The notes beneath the pieces are model-generated. The model was given only the letters and a program-made list of their open reading frames with translations, did no database searches and was not told the DNA's origin. A stretch of DNA of 64,000 nucleotides, taken from contig OX463784.1 in assembly GCA_949825025.1 (NCBI GenBank), positions 1,885,168 to 1,949,167 of the forward strand, in the 5' to 3' direction. The translations under genes were made by a program, and so were the position numbers. Source of the DNA: Siphlonurus alternatus (taxonomy: Eukaryota > Arthropoda > Insecta > Ephemeroptera > Siphlonuridae). This document shows positions 23,230 through 33,770 of this stretch, in pieces. Position 1 is the first letter of the stretch, and the number at the start of each line of letters is the position of its first letter.

Positions 23230-23440
23230 ACTTTACTTGCAGAAATGAATAGAGGGTACCAAATTATGGTATTCTGAATTTTTTCATTTTTTCAGATTTT
23301 TTTGAGGACCGAAACTATTTTTTTAAAAATAAATATTGAAAGTGCGGCCACGCCCCCTGGAGGCGTCTCGACTCTATCCTTTTTATTAAAGAGTCAGGGT
23401 GCCAACCTATCTTACAGAACTTTCAATAATTATTTCAATG
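23230..23440. mobile_element. Half copy of the 'GCAGAAATGAAAAGAGGG' palindromic MITE
   Basis: Left arm (CTTGCAGAAATGAATAGAGG, then TTTTTCAGATTTTTTTGAGG) and centre are present. It stops soon after the right arm begins (CAGAACTTTCAATAATTATT). The complete relative is 39412-39747. Confidence 0.65.
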
Positions 23441-23621
23441 TTCATTAATTATTATAATTTATAATTACTAGCTAAGTTAATCTGATGTCCTCCCATTAAA
23501 CATTTCTTGCGATGCACGGTCGTTTCTCGAGCGCTATAGCAGAGTATCCATCATAATGGATTCTCTATGGTAATAGCAACGTTTTAACACAACGAAGCTC
23601 ATACGCAAAAGAAACGCCTTT

Positions 23622-23669
23622 TGAACGGTACATGAACGGTATACCGTTCAAATACCGTTCATGTACCGT
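23622..23669. repeat. Palindromic cluster of GAACGGT boxes
   Basis: GAACGGT occurs at 23623-23629 and 23634-23640 and its complement ACCGTTC at 23643-23649 and 23654-23660, with a further ACCGT at 23665. Around the centre, TGAACGGTATACCGTTCA is a perfect palindrome. It looks like a multimeric binding site or a transposon subterminal region; no evidence separates the two. Confidence 0.5.
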
Positions 23670-23769
23670 CAGAGCGTTCCTTACCCTGCCCTGTTTTATA
23701 GTTCTATAATGTAATACTCTGCGGAAGGTTTTTATTGTCGTTTTGACAGCAACGACTAATGGAGTACCG

Positions 23770-24510
23770 ACCTCAATTTTTTTATTGCAGAAATGGAAAG
23801 AGGGTGCAAAGTTATGCTACCGTGATTTTTTTCAGATTTTTTAGAGCCTTGGAAGTGCTTTAAAAAAATTATTGAAAGTCCTTTTTTCGACGTCACGCGT
23901 TGGCAAGTCTTATCTTTTTCTTAAAGGGGCACCAAAGTGAATACTTTTTTCACATATTCGGGCCGCTAAGAATTATCCTGATATCCCTGTGTCTCAATAT
24001 TTTCGTACGATGCCTAGTTATTTTAAAATTAGTTATTTAGTTTGAAAAGTGAGTTCAAAAGCCGTTGGTTGATACAAGTTGGCGCGCGCCCGCAGCAGCC
24101 GCTGATACGACGAGAATTTCCCGCGAATCATGGGAACCTCCTCCCGCCCCTTTCTTGTCGTATCACCGGCCACTGCGGACGCGCATTGGCTTGAATCAAT
24201 CAACGGCCATAGAACTCACTTTTCAAACTAAATAAATAATTGTAAAATAACTAGGCATTGTACGAATATATTGAGCCATAGGGATGTTAGAATAATTCTT
24301 AGCTGCCCGAATATGTAAAAAAAGTATTCAGTTTAGAGCGCCGGCATCTCGTGACGTCACAAAAAGAACTTTCAATAATTTTTTAAAAATAGTTTCCGGG
24401 CTGTAAAAAATCTGAAAAAAGTCAGGGCGGCCCGGTAGCATATATAGCTTTGCACCCTCTATATCCATTTCTACTATAAAAAAAAATTTAGGTCGATATT
24501 CCATTACGCT
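23770..24510. mobile_element. Palindromic MITE split by a second MITE
   Basis: Left arm 23775-23920 (TTATTGCAGAAATGGAAAGA...) and right arm 24340-24505 (...TATCCATTTCTACTATAAAA) belong to the 39412 family. The arms meet at GACGTCAC / GTGACGTC once the inner TTAA-type MITE at 23925-24338 is removed. Confidence 0.7.
23925..24338. mobile_element. TTAA-type palindromic MITE (AGGGGCACC end)
   Basis: Starts after TTAA (23921-23924) as AGGGGCACCAAAGTGAATAC. The interior matches 15382-15809 closely (TTTGAAAAGTGAGTT, CAGCAGCCGCTGATACGAC). The right tip is decayed (GTATTCAGTTTAGAGCG), so its TTAA is no longer visible. Confidence 0.75.
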
Positions 24511-24904
24511 CGTATAGTTCGAGTATGTCTACGCGAGATGGCTCTTTTCACATTTTCCCCAAAATCTCGGCATCATGATGCATCTCTTTTCTCTTATCCT
24601 CTTTTATGTCTTCTCACTCACGTGGTCCAGCCGGCCTGCTAAGGGTGGGAGGGATGATGCAGAGGTGGCAACCCTCACAAGTAGACGTAACTTGACACCT
24701 CGTTCTTCGCTGCTTGCAGCTACGTAATTTCTTTCCTTTTCTGTTATATTAGCAGAAATATTTTCAGTCGATCGACTTTTTAAAGAAAGAACAATTATAA
24801 TAATTTACAAAATCCAGTAAAACGAAATAAATTATGCATATATTTCTTAAGTAAATAACTTTTTCGTGAAAGGGTATTCATATTGAATGCATTTTTTATT
24901 TCAT

Positions 24905-25465
24905 TTTTCGAACTTTTACCTTTGCCGGTGTTCGATGTAATCCTTCTGTATGTTGTATGTTGCGATGATCACTTAGTGTTCGTGCACGTCACTAACACTT
25001 GCATGTACTACACATATCACTACATTTTGAGAGTCAACCGCTCTCTTCCTCAGGTGATCTGAGACTATAAAATACAATTTGCCTGAGAGTATAATACTAA
25101 GAGATAATTATTTTACTACCATAAAATAATTATTAAAAAGTTAGTCATCTCCCGCCCCTCTCCCCTCCGCCTCCTCTTTCCTCATTCCCAATCCTCCTCC
25201 ACATAAATATATCTTCCACAAAAAGCATCTTTTTCCCCTCCTCCCTCCCTTCTCAAAGTCTTACATCAGGCATCTCTAAGTACTCTCAGATAAATTGTTT
25301 TAGTCTCAGATCACCTGAGGAAGAGAGCTGTTGACTTTCGAAACGTAGTGATATGTGTAGTACATGCAAGTGTTAGTGACGTGCACGAACACTAAGTGAC
25401 CATCGCAACATACTATTACATACAGAAGGATTACATCGAACACCGGCAAAGGTAAAAGTCCAAAA
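24905..25465. mobile_element. Inverted-repeat element with Penelope-like end motif
   Basis: Arms at about 24905-25085 and 25295-25465 are complementary (CTTTTACCTTTGCCGGTGTT on the left, its complement on the right) around a CT-rich centre. The right arm reads CCTGAGGAAGAGAGCTGTTG then CTTTCGAAACGTAGTG. The CTGA...GAAAC arrangement is the pattern seen at the ends of Penelope-like elements, where hammerhead ribozymes occur. Here the conserved UGAUGA is GAGGA, so activity is doubtful. No reverse transcriptase is present. Family assignment is inference. Confidence 0.5.
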
Positions 25466-25731
25466 AGTGTGGGGGGGGGGGAAATGTATTGATGACGCAC
25501 GGGAAAAATTTTATATTACAAACTAATTGATATTAAAAAGAGGTGTGCTATTTATTTCTTTCTTTTACCAATTCTAAAAATATATTCTCGTGACTATTAT
25601 ATCTATAATATAAGATGTATTATAATATATATATTATATTTGTGTTCTATGCACAAACTTTAAAGGAGCTAGGGGAATCGCTTCAGCTTTTATATTTTTA
25701 ACATTTTATAAATAATGTCAAACTTACTGCT

Positions 25732-25964
25732 GCACGAAAAAAATAGTCACCACCCTCCGCCTTCCACCAGTTCAGCAGTTGACATTCGAAAAAAGCACTA
25801 AAGAAAATTGGGGCTTGTGACGTCAAAAGCAATGATTGGTTGCACTTGACCTATCATGACGCTTGACGTCATAATTAAGCCCCACTTTTCTTTGGCGCAC
25901 TTTTTGAATGTCAACTGCTGAACTGGTGGAAGGCTGAGGGTAGTGACTATTTTTTTTTTTGGTG
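25732..25964. mobile_element. Fold-back MITE
   Basis: Arms AATAGTCACCACCCT / AGGGTAGTGACTATT and CACCAGTTCAGCAGTTGACA / TGTCAACTGCTGAACTGGTG enclose a centre with paired GACGTCA sites. About 230 bp, non-coding. Confidence 0.75.
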
Positions 25965-26008
25965 TACAAGTTTGTTTGACATTATTTACAAACGATAAAA
26001 ATATAAAA

Positions 26009-26190
26009 CACACCCAACGTTAAAAAAAATCCCTCACATGAAAATTTTGAAAAAAATTAAAATGTTCTCCTCTACATCCCTTATCAGTATAGCTAAAATG
26101 TCAGGTATACAACGTTGATCTAGTTTTTAAGTTATGAATTTTTAAATTTGACTGATTTAACATGGAAGTTCCATTTCTCTATGTTAAAGT
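26009..26190. mobile_element. Half copy of the TA-flanked MITE family
   Basis: Shares AATGTTCTCCTCTACATCCC and TCAGGTATACAA with 5288-5655 but lacks the complementary arm. Confidence 0.65.
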
Positions 26191-26454
26191 ATTCAGAGTG
26201 AACCAAAATTCCCGCGCGTGCCAACTTTTTTCATACATTTGGTATTGCAAAATTGTTCATACAAACTTCAAATTTGGCCGGTACACTTGTAGCTGAGGGT
26301 TGTCAAAATTAGTTCAGGGTGTTAAAATTTTTATTGGGCACCAATAACACCTCTTTCAGGGGTGTTTCTTTAAAAAAAAATTTTTTTGCCTACTATGGAA
26401 ATTCAAGGAGTAAATACAATTTTTTGTATTATAGGAATTTTGCGGAGAAAATTT

Positions 26455-27150
26455 GTGGCATAGGGTAATTGACCCTCATGAACTTTGAAATAATTTTAAA
26501 TTTTTTCCCTGATGCAACCCTGATAATCGACGGCTACCCACCATATCCGTCTTTCTTAATAATCGAGGAGAAATTGTGAATAAATTTATTTTGAAATTTA
26601 TCAAAATCTTTCAGAGAAAAAAAAAATCCCAGACTCACTCCTTCACTTGCAGCATAACGGTGGTTTCACTCAATGTGTCCACCGTTAATTATTACATGAC
26701 ATGAAGGCACATGTTGGTCCGCTCAATGAGGCTATGTGTGCTTTTACCATGTGAGGTGTTATAAATTCACAATAACGTCTGTCATTTTCAGCTCGTCAGT
26801 GGTCTCAAATCTTTTTCTGAAGCCAAAGGTTTACCAGAAAAGATTTGCGACAATCGACGAACTGAATTGCATGGTCACACCTCTCAGATGTTAGAGGTCA
26901 TGCACCTACACACATAGCTTCGTTGAGTGGACCAACATAAGTGAAACCACCGTCATGCTGCAAGTAAAGGGGTGAGTCTGGTATTTTCGTTTCTCTGAAA
27001 ATTTTCGATAAAACCCGAGAAAATTAATTTTTCAATTTCCCATCGATTATTAAGAAAGAAGGATATGGTGGGCAGCCGTCGATTCTCAGGGGTGCATCGG
27101 GGAAAAAAATACGAGTTCAAGAGGGTTTATTACAACTTGAAAATTTATTT
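26455..27150. mobile_element. Large palindromic element
   Basis: Arms of about 330 bp are complementary around a centre near 26820 (CAAATCTTTTTCTG paired with CAGAAAAGATTTG). Landmarks: GGTGGTTTCACTCAATG / TTGAGTGGACC..., and TCTTTCTTAATAATCGA / TCGATTATTAAGAAAGA. No coding frame. Confidence 0.7.
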
Positions 27151-27284
27151 CATAATTTTAGCCCAATTTTTAAGGGAAATGGATTTTAGAGGTCGCGACG
27201 GTGAGCGCTGAAGGATCTGGGCGTGAGCCTGCCTGGAGCCGCCGTCGGTGCAGATCTTGGTAATGGTGTATATTTCCATAAAAA

Positions 27285-27445
27285 CTCAAGTAAATTTAAT
27301 TTCACAATTTCTCTTCGATTATTAAGAAAGAAGGATAAGTTGATTAGCCATCGATCGTCAGGGGTGCATTGTATATTGGGGAAAAATCTCATATATATAT
27401 ACGAGTTCAGGAGGGTCAATTACGCCATGAAAATTTATTCATAAT
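27285..27445. repeat. Extra direct copy of the right arm of 26455-27150
   Basis: CGATTATTAAGAAAGAAGGA and CAGGGGTGCAT recur in the same order as at 27044-27150, ending in GAAAATTTATTCATAA. Confidence 0.7.
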
Positions 27446-27651
27446 ATGAAGTGATAATCAAACCCACCTCTTCTAGTATGACTTGCGAGCTAAATATTTG
27501 CATCTTCTCACAGGGTTTTAATTTATTTATTAAATTTATTTTAATCAAACTCTATATTAATAGGAAACTAGGGTACCCAATTAGGTATTATACTTACTAA
27601 TTACATACTACTTTGAAACCCCGAACCTTCCGAAGTCCTAACTTGAACGTT

Positions 27652-27952
27652 TCGCGGGTTCTTCCGGAACGTACCAGCCACGGCCTTGCAATCCATCCCG
27701 GCATTTACCTGTGACTGAGGGAAACGAGGAAACCTCAGCCAGGATGGACGCTACAGTTTTTGTCAATGAACCGGAAGTGCTATGGTCCAAAGCCAGAGAA
27801 ACCACACAGTGGAAAAGTGCAACGATATACCCCTGAGTGGAAAACATGGTTTTTGTTGGAAATTATTACCCATCTAAGTGCTAACCACGCTCGGCGTTGC
27901 TTGACTTCGGTGATCTGACGAGAGCCGGTCAAGCGCACTGCGCCACAACTCC
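27652..27952 (-). mobile_element. 5S-derived SINE, subfamily 2
   Basis: Minus-strand head at 27952-27866: the complement of TTGCTTGACTTCGGTGATCT gives the 5S-like GATCACCGAAGTCAAGCAA. The body matches the 13055 copy (GGCCTTGCAATCCATCCCGG). The tail is missing or short. Confidence 0.8.
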
Positions 27953-28588
27953 GAAAAAAGTTTTATTTTTTGTAAGTAGTGACGTAAGAAACTTTTAAAT
28001 TTCATTGTGCTTTAAATTTTTAGTTGCAAAAATGTTACATGCTATATATCTGTGAGTTGTCCACCTGACTGGCGTTTATCTCTCTCTCTTACACAACAGA
28101 GTGTTGCCGAAGTGACATTCTTACAAACATGAAATATGTATCATGTTTCAAGTTTATAGGTTCCTTATTATATGTCCCCGTCGTTATAATATAACTTTTA
28201 ATTAAGTGGTAGAATTTTTTTTTTATTTAATTCTCCTAAAATTAATATATCAAAATTGTTGAGGTAATTGAACAGGTCATGTAGGCAAGTAGTAAGCCAA
28301 GGGATTAATCAAAAGTTATATAAAGTAAGAATTAAAACAGACAATATATAAATTAAGTTTACTCAAAGTTATGATCCATTTAGATATTGATGCTATAAAA
28401 ACAATAATTCTCGAGTAGCATAACCATAACACTAGTTGGAAAAACATATCACTTTTGATGTAATTTATGTCACTTGGGAGCTTATTATAGAGACGTAAAC
28501 AACTCAAAAACTCATATATGGACCACTTCTATACATTTTGAACACGATTAAACGTAGTTAAGCTAATCGTGGTTTAAAGAGATTGAGT
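27953..28588. other. AT-rich intergenic DNA
   Basis: No recognisable gene. Short frames only. Confidence 0.4.
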
Positions 28589-28589
28589 G

Positions 28590-28990
28590 TGTCGCAATGC
28601 ATTGAACGGTTGTCGTTAAATCACCGAAGTGAAGCTACGTCAAGCGTTGTTAGTACTTTCATGGGTGACCGTTTCAAGTAAAAGCAACGTACGTTGCTTC
28701 TTCCCTGGGGTAAATTCATCTCGCTTTCCACCCAGTGCAGTGATACACTTGTGTGTGGTTCCCCAGGCTTTGGACATCTCTTTGGTCCCTTGATAAAAAG
28801 TAGTGGTGTCCTAACTGACTGAGGTTTTCCACGGTTCCCTCAGTCTCACCTCACAGCAAATGTTAAGACGCGTAACAGGCCATGGCCCTCATCCGCTCCT
28901 TATCTTATCCCTACCCATTACCCCGCTGCGAGCTGATGTAAAATCTTTGTATCCATTGTAAAATAAAAAGGGATGGAAATCTGGATAAAT
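28590..28990 (+). mobile_element. 5S-derived SINE, subfamily 1
   Basis: Head with AAATCACCGAAGTGAAGCTA and TTAGTACTTTCATGGGTGAC (5S box C region with changes), body CACCCAGTGCAGTGATACAC then CCAGGCTTTGGACATC, and an A-rich 3' end near 28955. Full-length relative of the 7741 copy in the opposite orientation. Confidence 0.85.
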
Positions 28991-29411
28991 AAAGTATTTT
29001 TTTTTTAACGATAATGACTGATACTTATTTTTTACATTTATACTGAATATGATCTACCTAGTTCAATTTTGAGTCAAAGTTTAATCCTAAAATGTCAGTT
29101 GAATTAATATATTGAATATTTTGTGTTTTCATTTTTGCACTGTTTCTATTATTTTTTTTCTAATATTAATTCTAATATTATAAAATTGCAGTACCTCAGT
29201 TTTATTTTATACGCTTAGCATTAAACCAATATTATTAAAATGACCTTTTGTATTTAGTATATATGATTTAATAATATTCGTAGAAAGTTAATCGTTATTT
29301 TGACCCATATCTTTTAAGTTAGAGTCATCAGGATATTGCACAAACAGACAATTGTTATAATTTAAAATAAAAAGTAGTGTATTGCCTTCGAAATATGCAA
29401 GAAAAATATAT
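28991..29411. other. AT-rich intergenic DNA
   Basis: Nothing supported. Confidence 0.4.
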
Positions 29412-29776
29412 TGTCACGTGGCGGTTTAGTTAAAAATAATAGTAATTTATTAAGTAACGCGGAAGTGCAGCTCTGTGGTTATGCACTGCCATGCTGATGC
29501 GTCTAGACGCCGCATCAGCATGGCAGTGCAATGGCCTGCAGGTATTGCTGACACTTCACGTTTGGGAGTTTTATAAGCCGCCCCGTGACTTGGTCACGGA
29601 GAACTCTGAGAACTCTGTTATAATTATAATTATTGTACTCTTTGCGGCCGGCCCTGCTGGGCTCGGTCGCATGCACCCACAATCATAATAAAAAGTGGAT
29701 CCACAAAATCATCGAGTCTGCATCCTTGTTCCCATCCACGGGAAGATCCCGTTCAAGATACACACGGAGTGGTGCA
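29412..29776 (+). repeat. Possible solo LTR
   Basis: A GC-richer block starting TGTCACGTGG, with an AATAAA-type signal (AATAATAAAAAG near 29683-29695) and ending near GTGGTGCAAC. The left end resembles an LTR start, but the right end is not a clean CA and no target duplication was found. It stops exactly where duplication copy A begins. It contains the hairpin at 29482-29530. Alternative: unrelated unique sequence. Confidence 0.3.
29482..29530. repeat. Perfect 20 bp stem hairpin
   Basis: TGCACTGCCATGCTGATGCG (29482-29501), a 9-base loop, then its exact complement (29511-29530). Confidence 0.8.
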
Positions 29777-29777
29777 A

Positions 29778-30838
29778 CTGCAGTATAGTATATTTTTTAT
29801 TTATAAAATATTTCTTCCTGTATTATTCAAGTCATATTGAAAATAAAACGATTTTGTCACACTGAGAGGCACTTTTACCTTTTTTATTATTATCATTTTT
29901 TTATAATTAAAGGGTATGATTGCAATTATACTCTAGCATTGAATTCTAAGTTGCAGATGAACAATTTCTAAGTTCAGACGACGTACCACACATGACAAAG
30001 AAAAGAGTCCCTCAGATCAGCAGCAGCATTAGCAAATTAAAAGCAAGGTTTTATGTTTTGCAACTGCAAGAAAGGTTGTCAATCTAAAACATGTTGTGCT
30101 AAGAAAAAATTTAAATTATTTTTAAAATGCTATGATAGTAATCCTTGCAAAATGAAGTCAAGTTCAGGTAATAATAAGATCAGGTGAGAATCAGTTATAA
30201 TAATTATTTTTTTTGCATGCTTATGTTTTTTGTTTTTTCAGTTTTTATAATTGATATAATAGGTTTTGTACTATCTTGAGGAGCTCTTATCTTCATAGCA
30301 AGTTCTATAAATTAAGTTAAAATGATTTTATAATATATCAGCTGTAAAAAAATATTTAAATAAACTAACATACAATATTAATATAAACAGTGTGACAAAA
30401 TCGTATTTCTCAGTATGACTTGAATAATACACAGAAAGAAATGTTTTAGTAAAAAATATATACACGCTGTGCTAAAATGTTAAATTTGTATTTTTGTCAA
30501 TTAATTAAAAAAGTGTTGCAATTAAAATATTATTAAATTCACAATATTTTATTATCATCTAGAAATGATCAAAACAGTGAGCAAAGTCCGAAATAAAACT
30601 TTTCGTCGGGGTTTGCTTTTTTCGAGTTGAGCACTTCTAGAAATGATCAAATTTAAATGAGCAAACCCCGAAATAAAACTGCTCGTCAGAGTTTGTTTTT
30701 TTCCGATTTGAGCACTCCTAGAAATCAGCAAAGCCTGAAATATTTGTTAATTTCGAGCTTTGCTCAAATCGCTAGGGGCACACCTAGATATGCGCATTTT
30801 TTTTGGGCTGGGTCCGAATTCGAGCTTTGGTGCCAACA
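29778..30838. mobile_element. Foldback-like element, copy X3, left end missing
   Basis: The internal part is 29778-30550, including sub-terminal inverted repeats: TTCAAGTCATATTGAAAATA near 29828 pairs with the AGTATGACTTGAATAATA region near 30412. The right modular end is 30555-30838: AGCAAACCCCG...CGGGGTTTGCT hairpin units separated by TCTAGAAATGATCAAA, closing in GGTGCCAACA. The left modular end, present in the other two copies, is absent. Confidence 0.75.
30053..30187 (+). pseudogene. Cys-rich mini-ORF in the Foldback-like element
   Basis: 44 codons starting MFCNCKKGCQSKTCCAKKK, with further Cys residues spaced as KCYDSNPCK. Cys-dense blocks of this CxCKKGC type are known as zinc-binding tails in several transposon proteins, which is why I record it. 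A stop lies just upstream in frame. A GTGAG donor-like site lies at the end (CAG/GTGAGAA). In copy X2 (about 56580) the ATG is GTG and the frame ends early. In X1 the minus-strand version reads SKTCCCAKN. It is probably the last exon of a lost element protein. Confidence 0.4.
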
Positions 30839-30898
30839 TATATACGAATAATTGAACAAAAGTCAATTCACTAGCTTTACACATTGGAACAATATTAA

Positions 30899-31097
30899 AG
30901 GTGGATTTTCATGAGCGACAACGGCGATGCGAAGCGATTTTAACGTTAAAGCCATGAAATCCCAAGTAGCGAGCTTATTCACTGGATATTGCGTTAATTA
31001 TAGTCTTCTCTTTTATTTTAATCGCCAAATATGGCTGACAATTGATATTACAGCAAGTGCGCATTTTTCACGTCACGTCGTAGGCTGGAAATTTACC
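30899..31097. mobile_element. TTAA-flanked MITE (AGGTGGATTTTCATGAGCG family)
   Basis: Flanked by TTAA at 30895-30898 and 31098-31101. About 199 bp with GCGACAACGGCGATGCGAAG near the start and CGCCAAATATGG in the middle. Orthologous in copy B at 59811-60009. Confidence 0.75.
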
Positions 31098-31241
31098 TTA
31101 AATTTATATATTTGGCATTTTGAGTTTCTCAATTCTTAAACGAAATATTTTTTAAATTTTGAATTGACTTTCCTAAAATATAAATGTCATGAAGCACAAT
31201 CATTCACCACTGCCAAATTAAATCCTAATTCTTCCTCCTAG

Positions 31242-31390
31242 CACTGGTCTGTCCATCCTCACGATCGCTCGAGAGGCCGCCCCACCAGACGCGCGGTGGA
31301 CAATTTACGAAGCCCCTCCACGTCGGTCAGAGACCCCACGTCACCACGATCGTTCGTCCGGCCTGCAAGGATTACACGTGTCTTCTCCAG
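31242..31390 (+). CDS. Exon-like block E1, copy A
   Basis: A GC-rich island of 149 bp between an acceptor-like TTCTTCCTCCTAG and a donor-like CAG/GTATAA. One frame is open throughout and reads ...RHHDRSSGLQGLHVSSPG; it continues in phase into E2 when joined there. The encoded stretch is Pro/Ser/Arg-rich and probably disordered. No family was recognised. Near-identical in copy B (60154-60302), with a divergent third relative at 52300-52434. It could be a conserved exon of a host gene carried by the duplication, or merely a GC-rich repeat. Confidence 0.35.
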
Positions 31391-31571
31391 GTATAATATT
31401 GTACACTTCTGGGCAGACCGAATGTAAACCTAATTTTTTAATAGGCATGAAGGGTCAGGTAACACGAAACAGCTGATCGACATAGTCCCACTTGATTAAC
31501 ATGTGAACCTTAGCAACCTCATAAAAATTATGAATTAATTTTGAGACAGTTCTTAGCACTAACAGTAAAAA

Positions 31572-31735
31572 TTAAGTTGCAGAAAAAATTTCAAAACAAC
31601 CGGATTAGCCAATTTTTTTTAATTAATTTTTTTTAACTTTTCAATATAGGACTTTCTCATACGGAAAGCTAAACTAAAAAGGTAATTTAAAAAAATCGTT
31701 TTGATTGTTTTGAAATTTTTTCTGCAACTTTTTTT
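31572..31735. mobile_element. Small fold-back element
   Basis: AAGTTGCAGAAAAAATTTCA pairs with GAAATTTTTTCTGCAACTTT around an AT-rich centre. Also present in copy B near 60490-60650. Confidence 0.65.
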
Positions 31736-32159
31736 TTGCCAAGGAATTTCTCTTAACAAAAATTAAAAAGATTATTACTTGAAATATTTATTTATATTAA
31801 TGATATCAACTAATTATTAACTATTTCATCGAATAACATAGTTTCTATACCAAAGTTACACCACATAATAAATTGAGGAGTTTATATACCTTATTTTTTT
31901 TGCATGATTATAAGTTTTAAATACATATATATTTTTTTTTTCATTTTTTTTTTTATAATAAAAATTGAAATAATATTATCCAAATGTGCCTCCTTTTGTA
32001 TATTTATTTTAGTTTAAATTTATATTATAATACAAAAATAAGGAATTTCATGCACTTATTTATAGAATTACAAGGCAAAAGCTCAATACCAACCCGGAGC
32101 TCTGGTATTAGCAATCAAATCAAATCCCCTGAATGAAATAATATCTCATTGTAGTATAT

Positions 32160-32400
32160 GGACAACCTGCATGAAAAATTTTATTGCAGAAATGAAAAGA
32201 GGGTAACAATTTATGCTACTCTGAATTTTTTCAGATTTTTTGAGTTTCAGAACTATTTTAAAATTATAATTGGAACTGCGGCCACGATCCTTGGAGCCGT
32301 CAAATCGCGTCAATGCCCTATAATCCATTTTATGAATGATTTAGGGGTGCCGACTTAAATTACAAAAATTTTCAATAATTATTTAAATATAGATAAGGTA
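32160..32400. mobile_element. Half copy of the 39412-family MITE
   Basis: GACAACCTGCATGAAAAATT, TTTATTGCAGAAATGAAAAG and the GCGGCCACGATCC centre are present, with the right arm mostly missing. Orthologous in copy B at 61068-61310. Confidence 0.7.
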
Positions 32401-32568
32401 CTAGGACTGCATTAGCTAAGCAAAAAAACAAACAATGTACACAATCAGAGAAAAATACGTTAGATATAATGTCTTGAGAGCGTCTTTTATCTCAATTATG
32501 AGGTTGTTATTGAATTTATGGCAAGTATGCAAGATTGATATCGCATTGAAGTTTCATTTCTCCCTCAG

Positions 32569-32739
32569 GTGGTGCTGGAGAACACAATTTGAATCCTCGA
32601 GGTGGTGACCAACCCTTCTCGTGGTCACCGAGAAACTGGAGGGTGGCGGTACCGTCGATCGAACGACCCCTCGGGAACGATTTTCACTCGTGAATCTCAA
32701 AGAGGTTAGTACGTCGCGACCAAAATTGCTTTGCCGTGG
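32569..32739 (+). CDS. Exon-like block E2, copy A (disrupted)
   Basis: Acceptor-like TTTCTCCCTCAG precedes it. The open frame continues E1 in phase (GAGEHNLNPRGGDQPFSWSP then WRVAVPSIERPLGNDFHS) and then hits TGA, where copy B has TGC. Two donors are possible: AAAGAG/GTTAGT at 32704, and GTGG/GTAGAG at 32739; the second keeps phase with E3. Product unknown. The stop makes copy A the degraded one. Confidence 0.35.
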
Positions 32740-33097
32740 GTAGAGCTTCAAGAATTTATGTAAGGAAGGACAAATTAATATGACAATAATAAAAAATAAT
32801 AATGTGTACAGTACAATTCTAAGCATTTTTTAACCAAAATATATTAACAAATTTCATACAGGTTGCTTGTTATATTTATTTTTTGAACAGAAATTTACAG
32901 CATGAGGAACTGTAATTGTTATTGTATTAAATCAAAGTAAATTATAGCTGTCTCTATTCTACGACCAGAGTATGAGCAATTACTGCATGGAAATAAATGG
33001 AAATCGGAGGTAAGGTGGATCTATGTACCCCCCCCCCCCATCTTGTCTACGTCACTGACTATACGAGTGTCATTGACCTCTCTGCATGTTGTTGCAG

Positions 33098-33141
33098 GAG
33101 GTAAAGACATCGAGGAACGAGTTCTCGTGCAGCCAATCAAG
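33098..33141 (+). CDS. Exon-like block E3, copy A
   Basis: 44 bp between GTTGTTGCAG and AAG/GTACTC. In the phase left by the distal E2 donor it reads GKDIEERVLVQPIK. Identical in copy B. Confidence 0.35.
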
Positions 33142-33666
33142 GTACTCTCCTCACCTTGGAAATTTCCCTCGCAATTAAATCTCGTTACGATTTTAATATT
33201 CAGGAGCGGATCCGGAAAAAAAATCGGGGGGGGGGAAGCCTTTACAAGGCTTTTGGAATTGGGGAAATGCCTATGTTTCCCATGTTAAGTCCGAAATTTC
33301 AGAGTGCCCCTTCCCCCCTGGATTCGCGCTTGTCAATATGTAAAAATAAATGCTCTTGGTATATGAGAAATGTTTTCAGGAAGGCGAATTTGTATAATAC
33401 GGAAGTTATACAGATTTCTTTTCATTATTTTTATCAAATTAAAGATGCCATGCATTCATGAGAAGTTTTGTTGTATTTTGACTTTTTCAACACCTTGTTC
33501 GTATCTTAAACAATGAAATGATATCAGATCTGTTTTTATGTTTTCGACATCACATTTTTTACTAAAATTATTTTCAAAATGGTATTTATGTCATCACAAT
33601 TTGATATTTACTACATAAAATTTTCCTAAATTCGGACTCGCCAGCAATCGGACTCGCTGTCTGCAG

Positions 33667-33770
33667 TGGACACACCCGCTGTCAAGACGAAGTAACTCCC
33701 CCCATGTATGTGACACCACGAGGTGCGCTCCGTGGTCGCTAGCCTCCATGACTCAGCATGTCCTCGCCAG
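33667..33770 (+). CDS. Exon-like block E4, copy A
   Basis: Follows CTGTCTGCAG and ends CCAG/GTAGGA. In phase 0 from E3 it reads WTHPLSRRSNSPHVCDTTRC then ...SMTQHVLAR. The third relative at 51391-51464 uses an acceptor about 20 bp further in. Both share the intron flank (TGTATAGTCTGTCCGGGATA). Confidence 0.35.
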
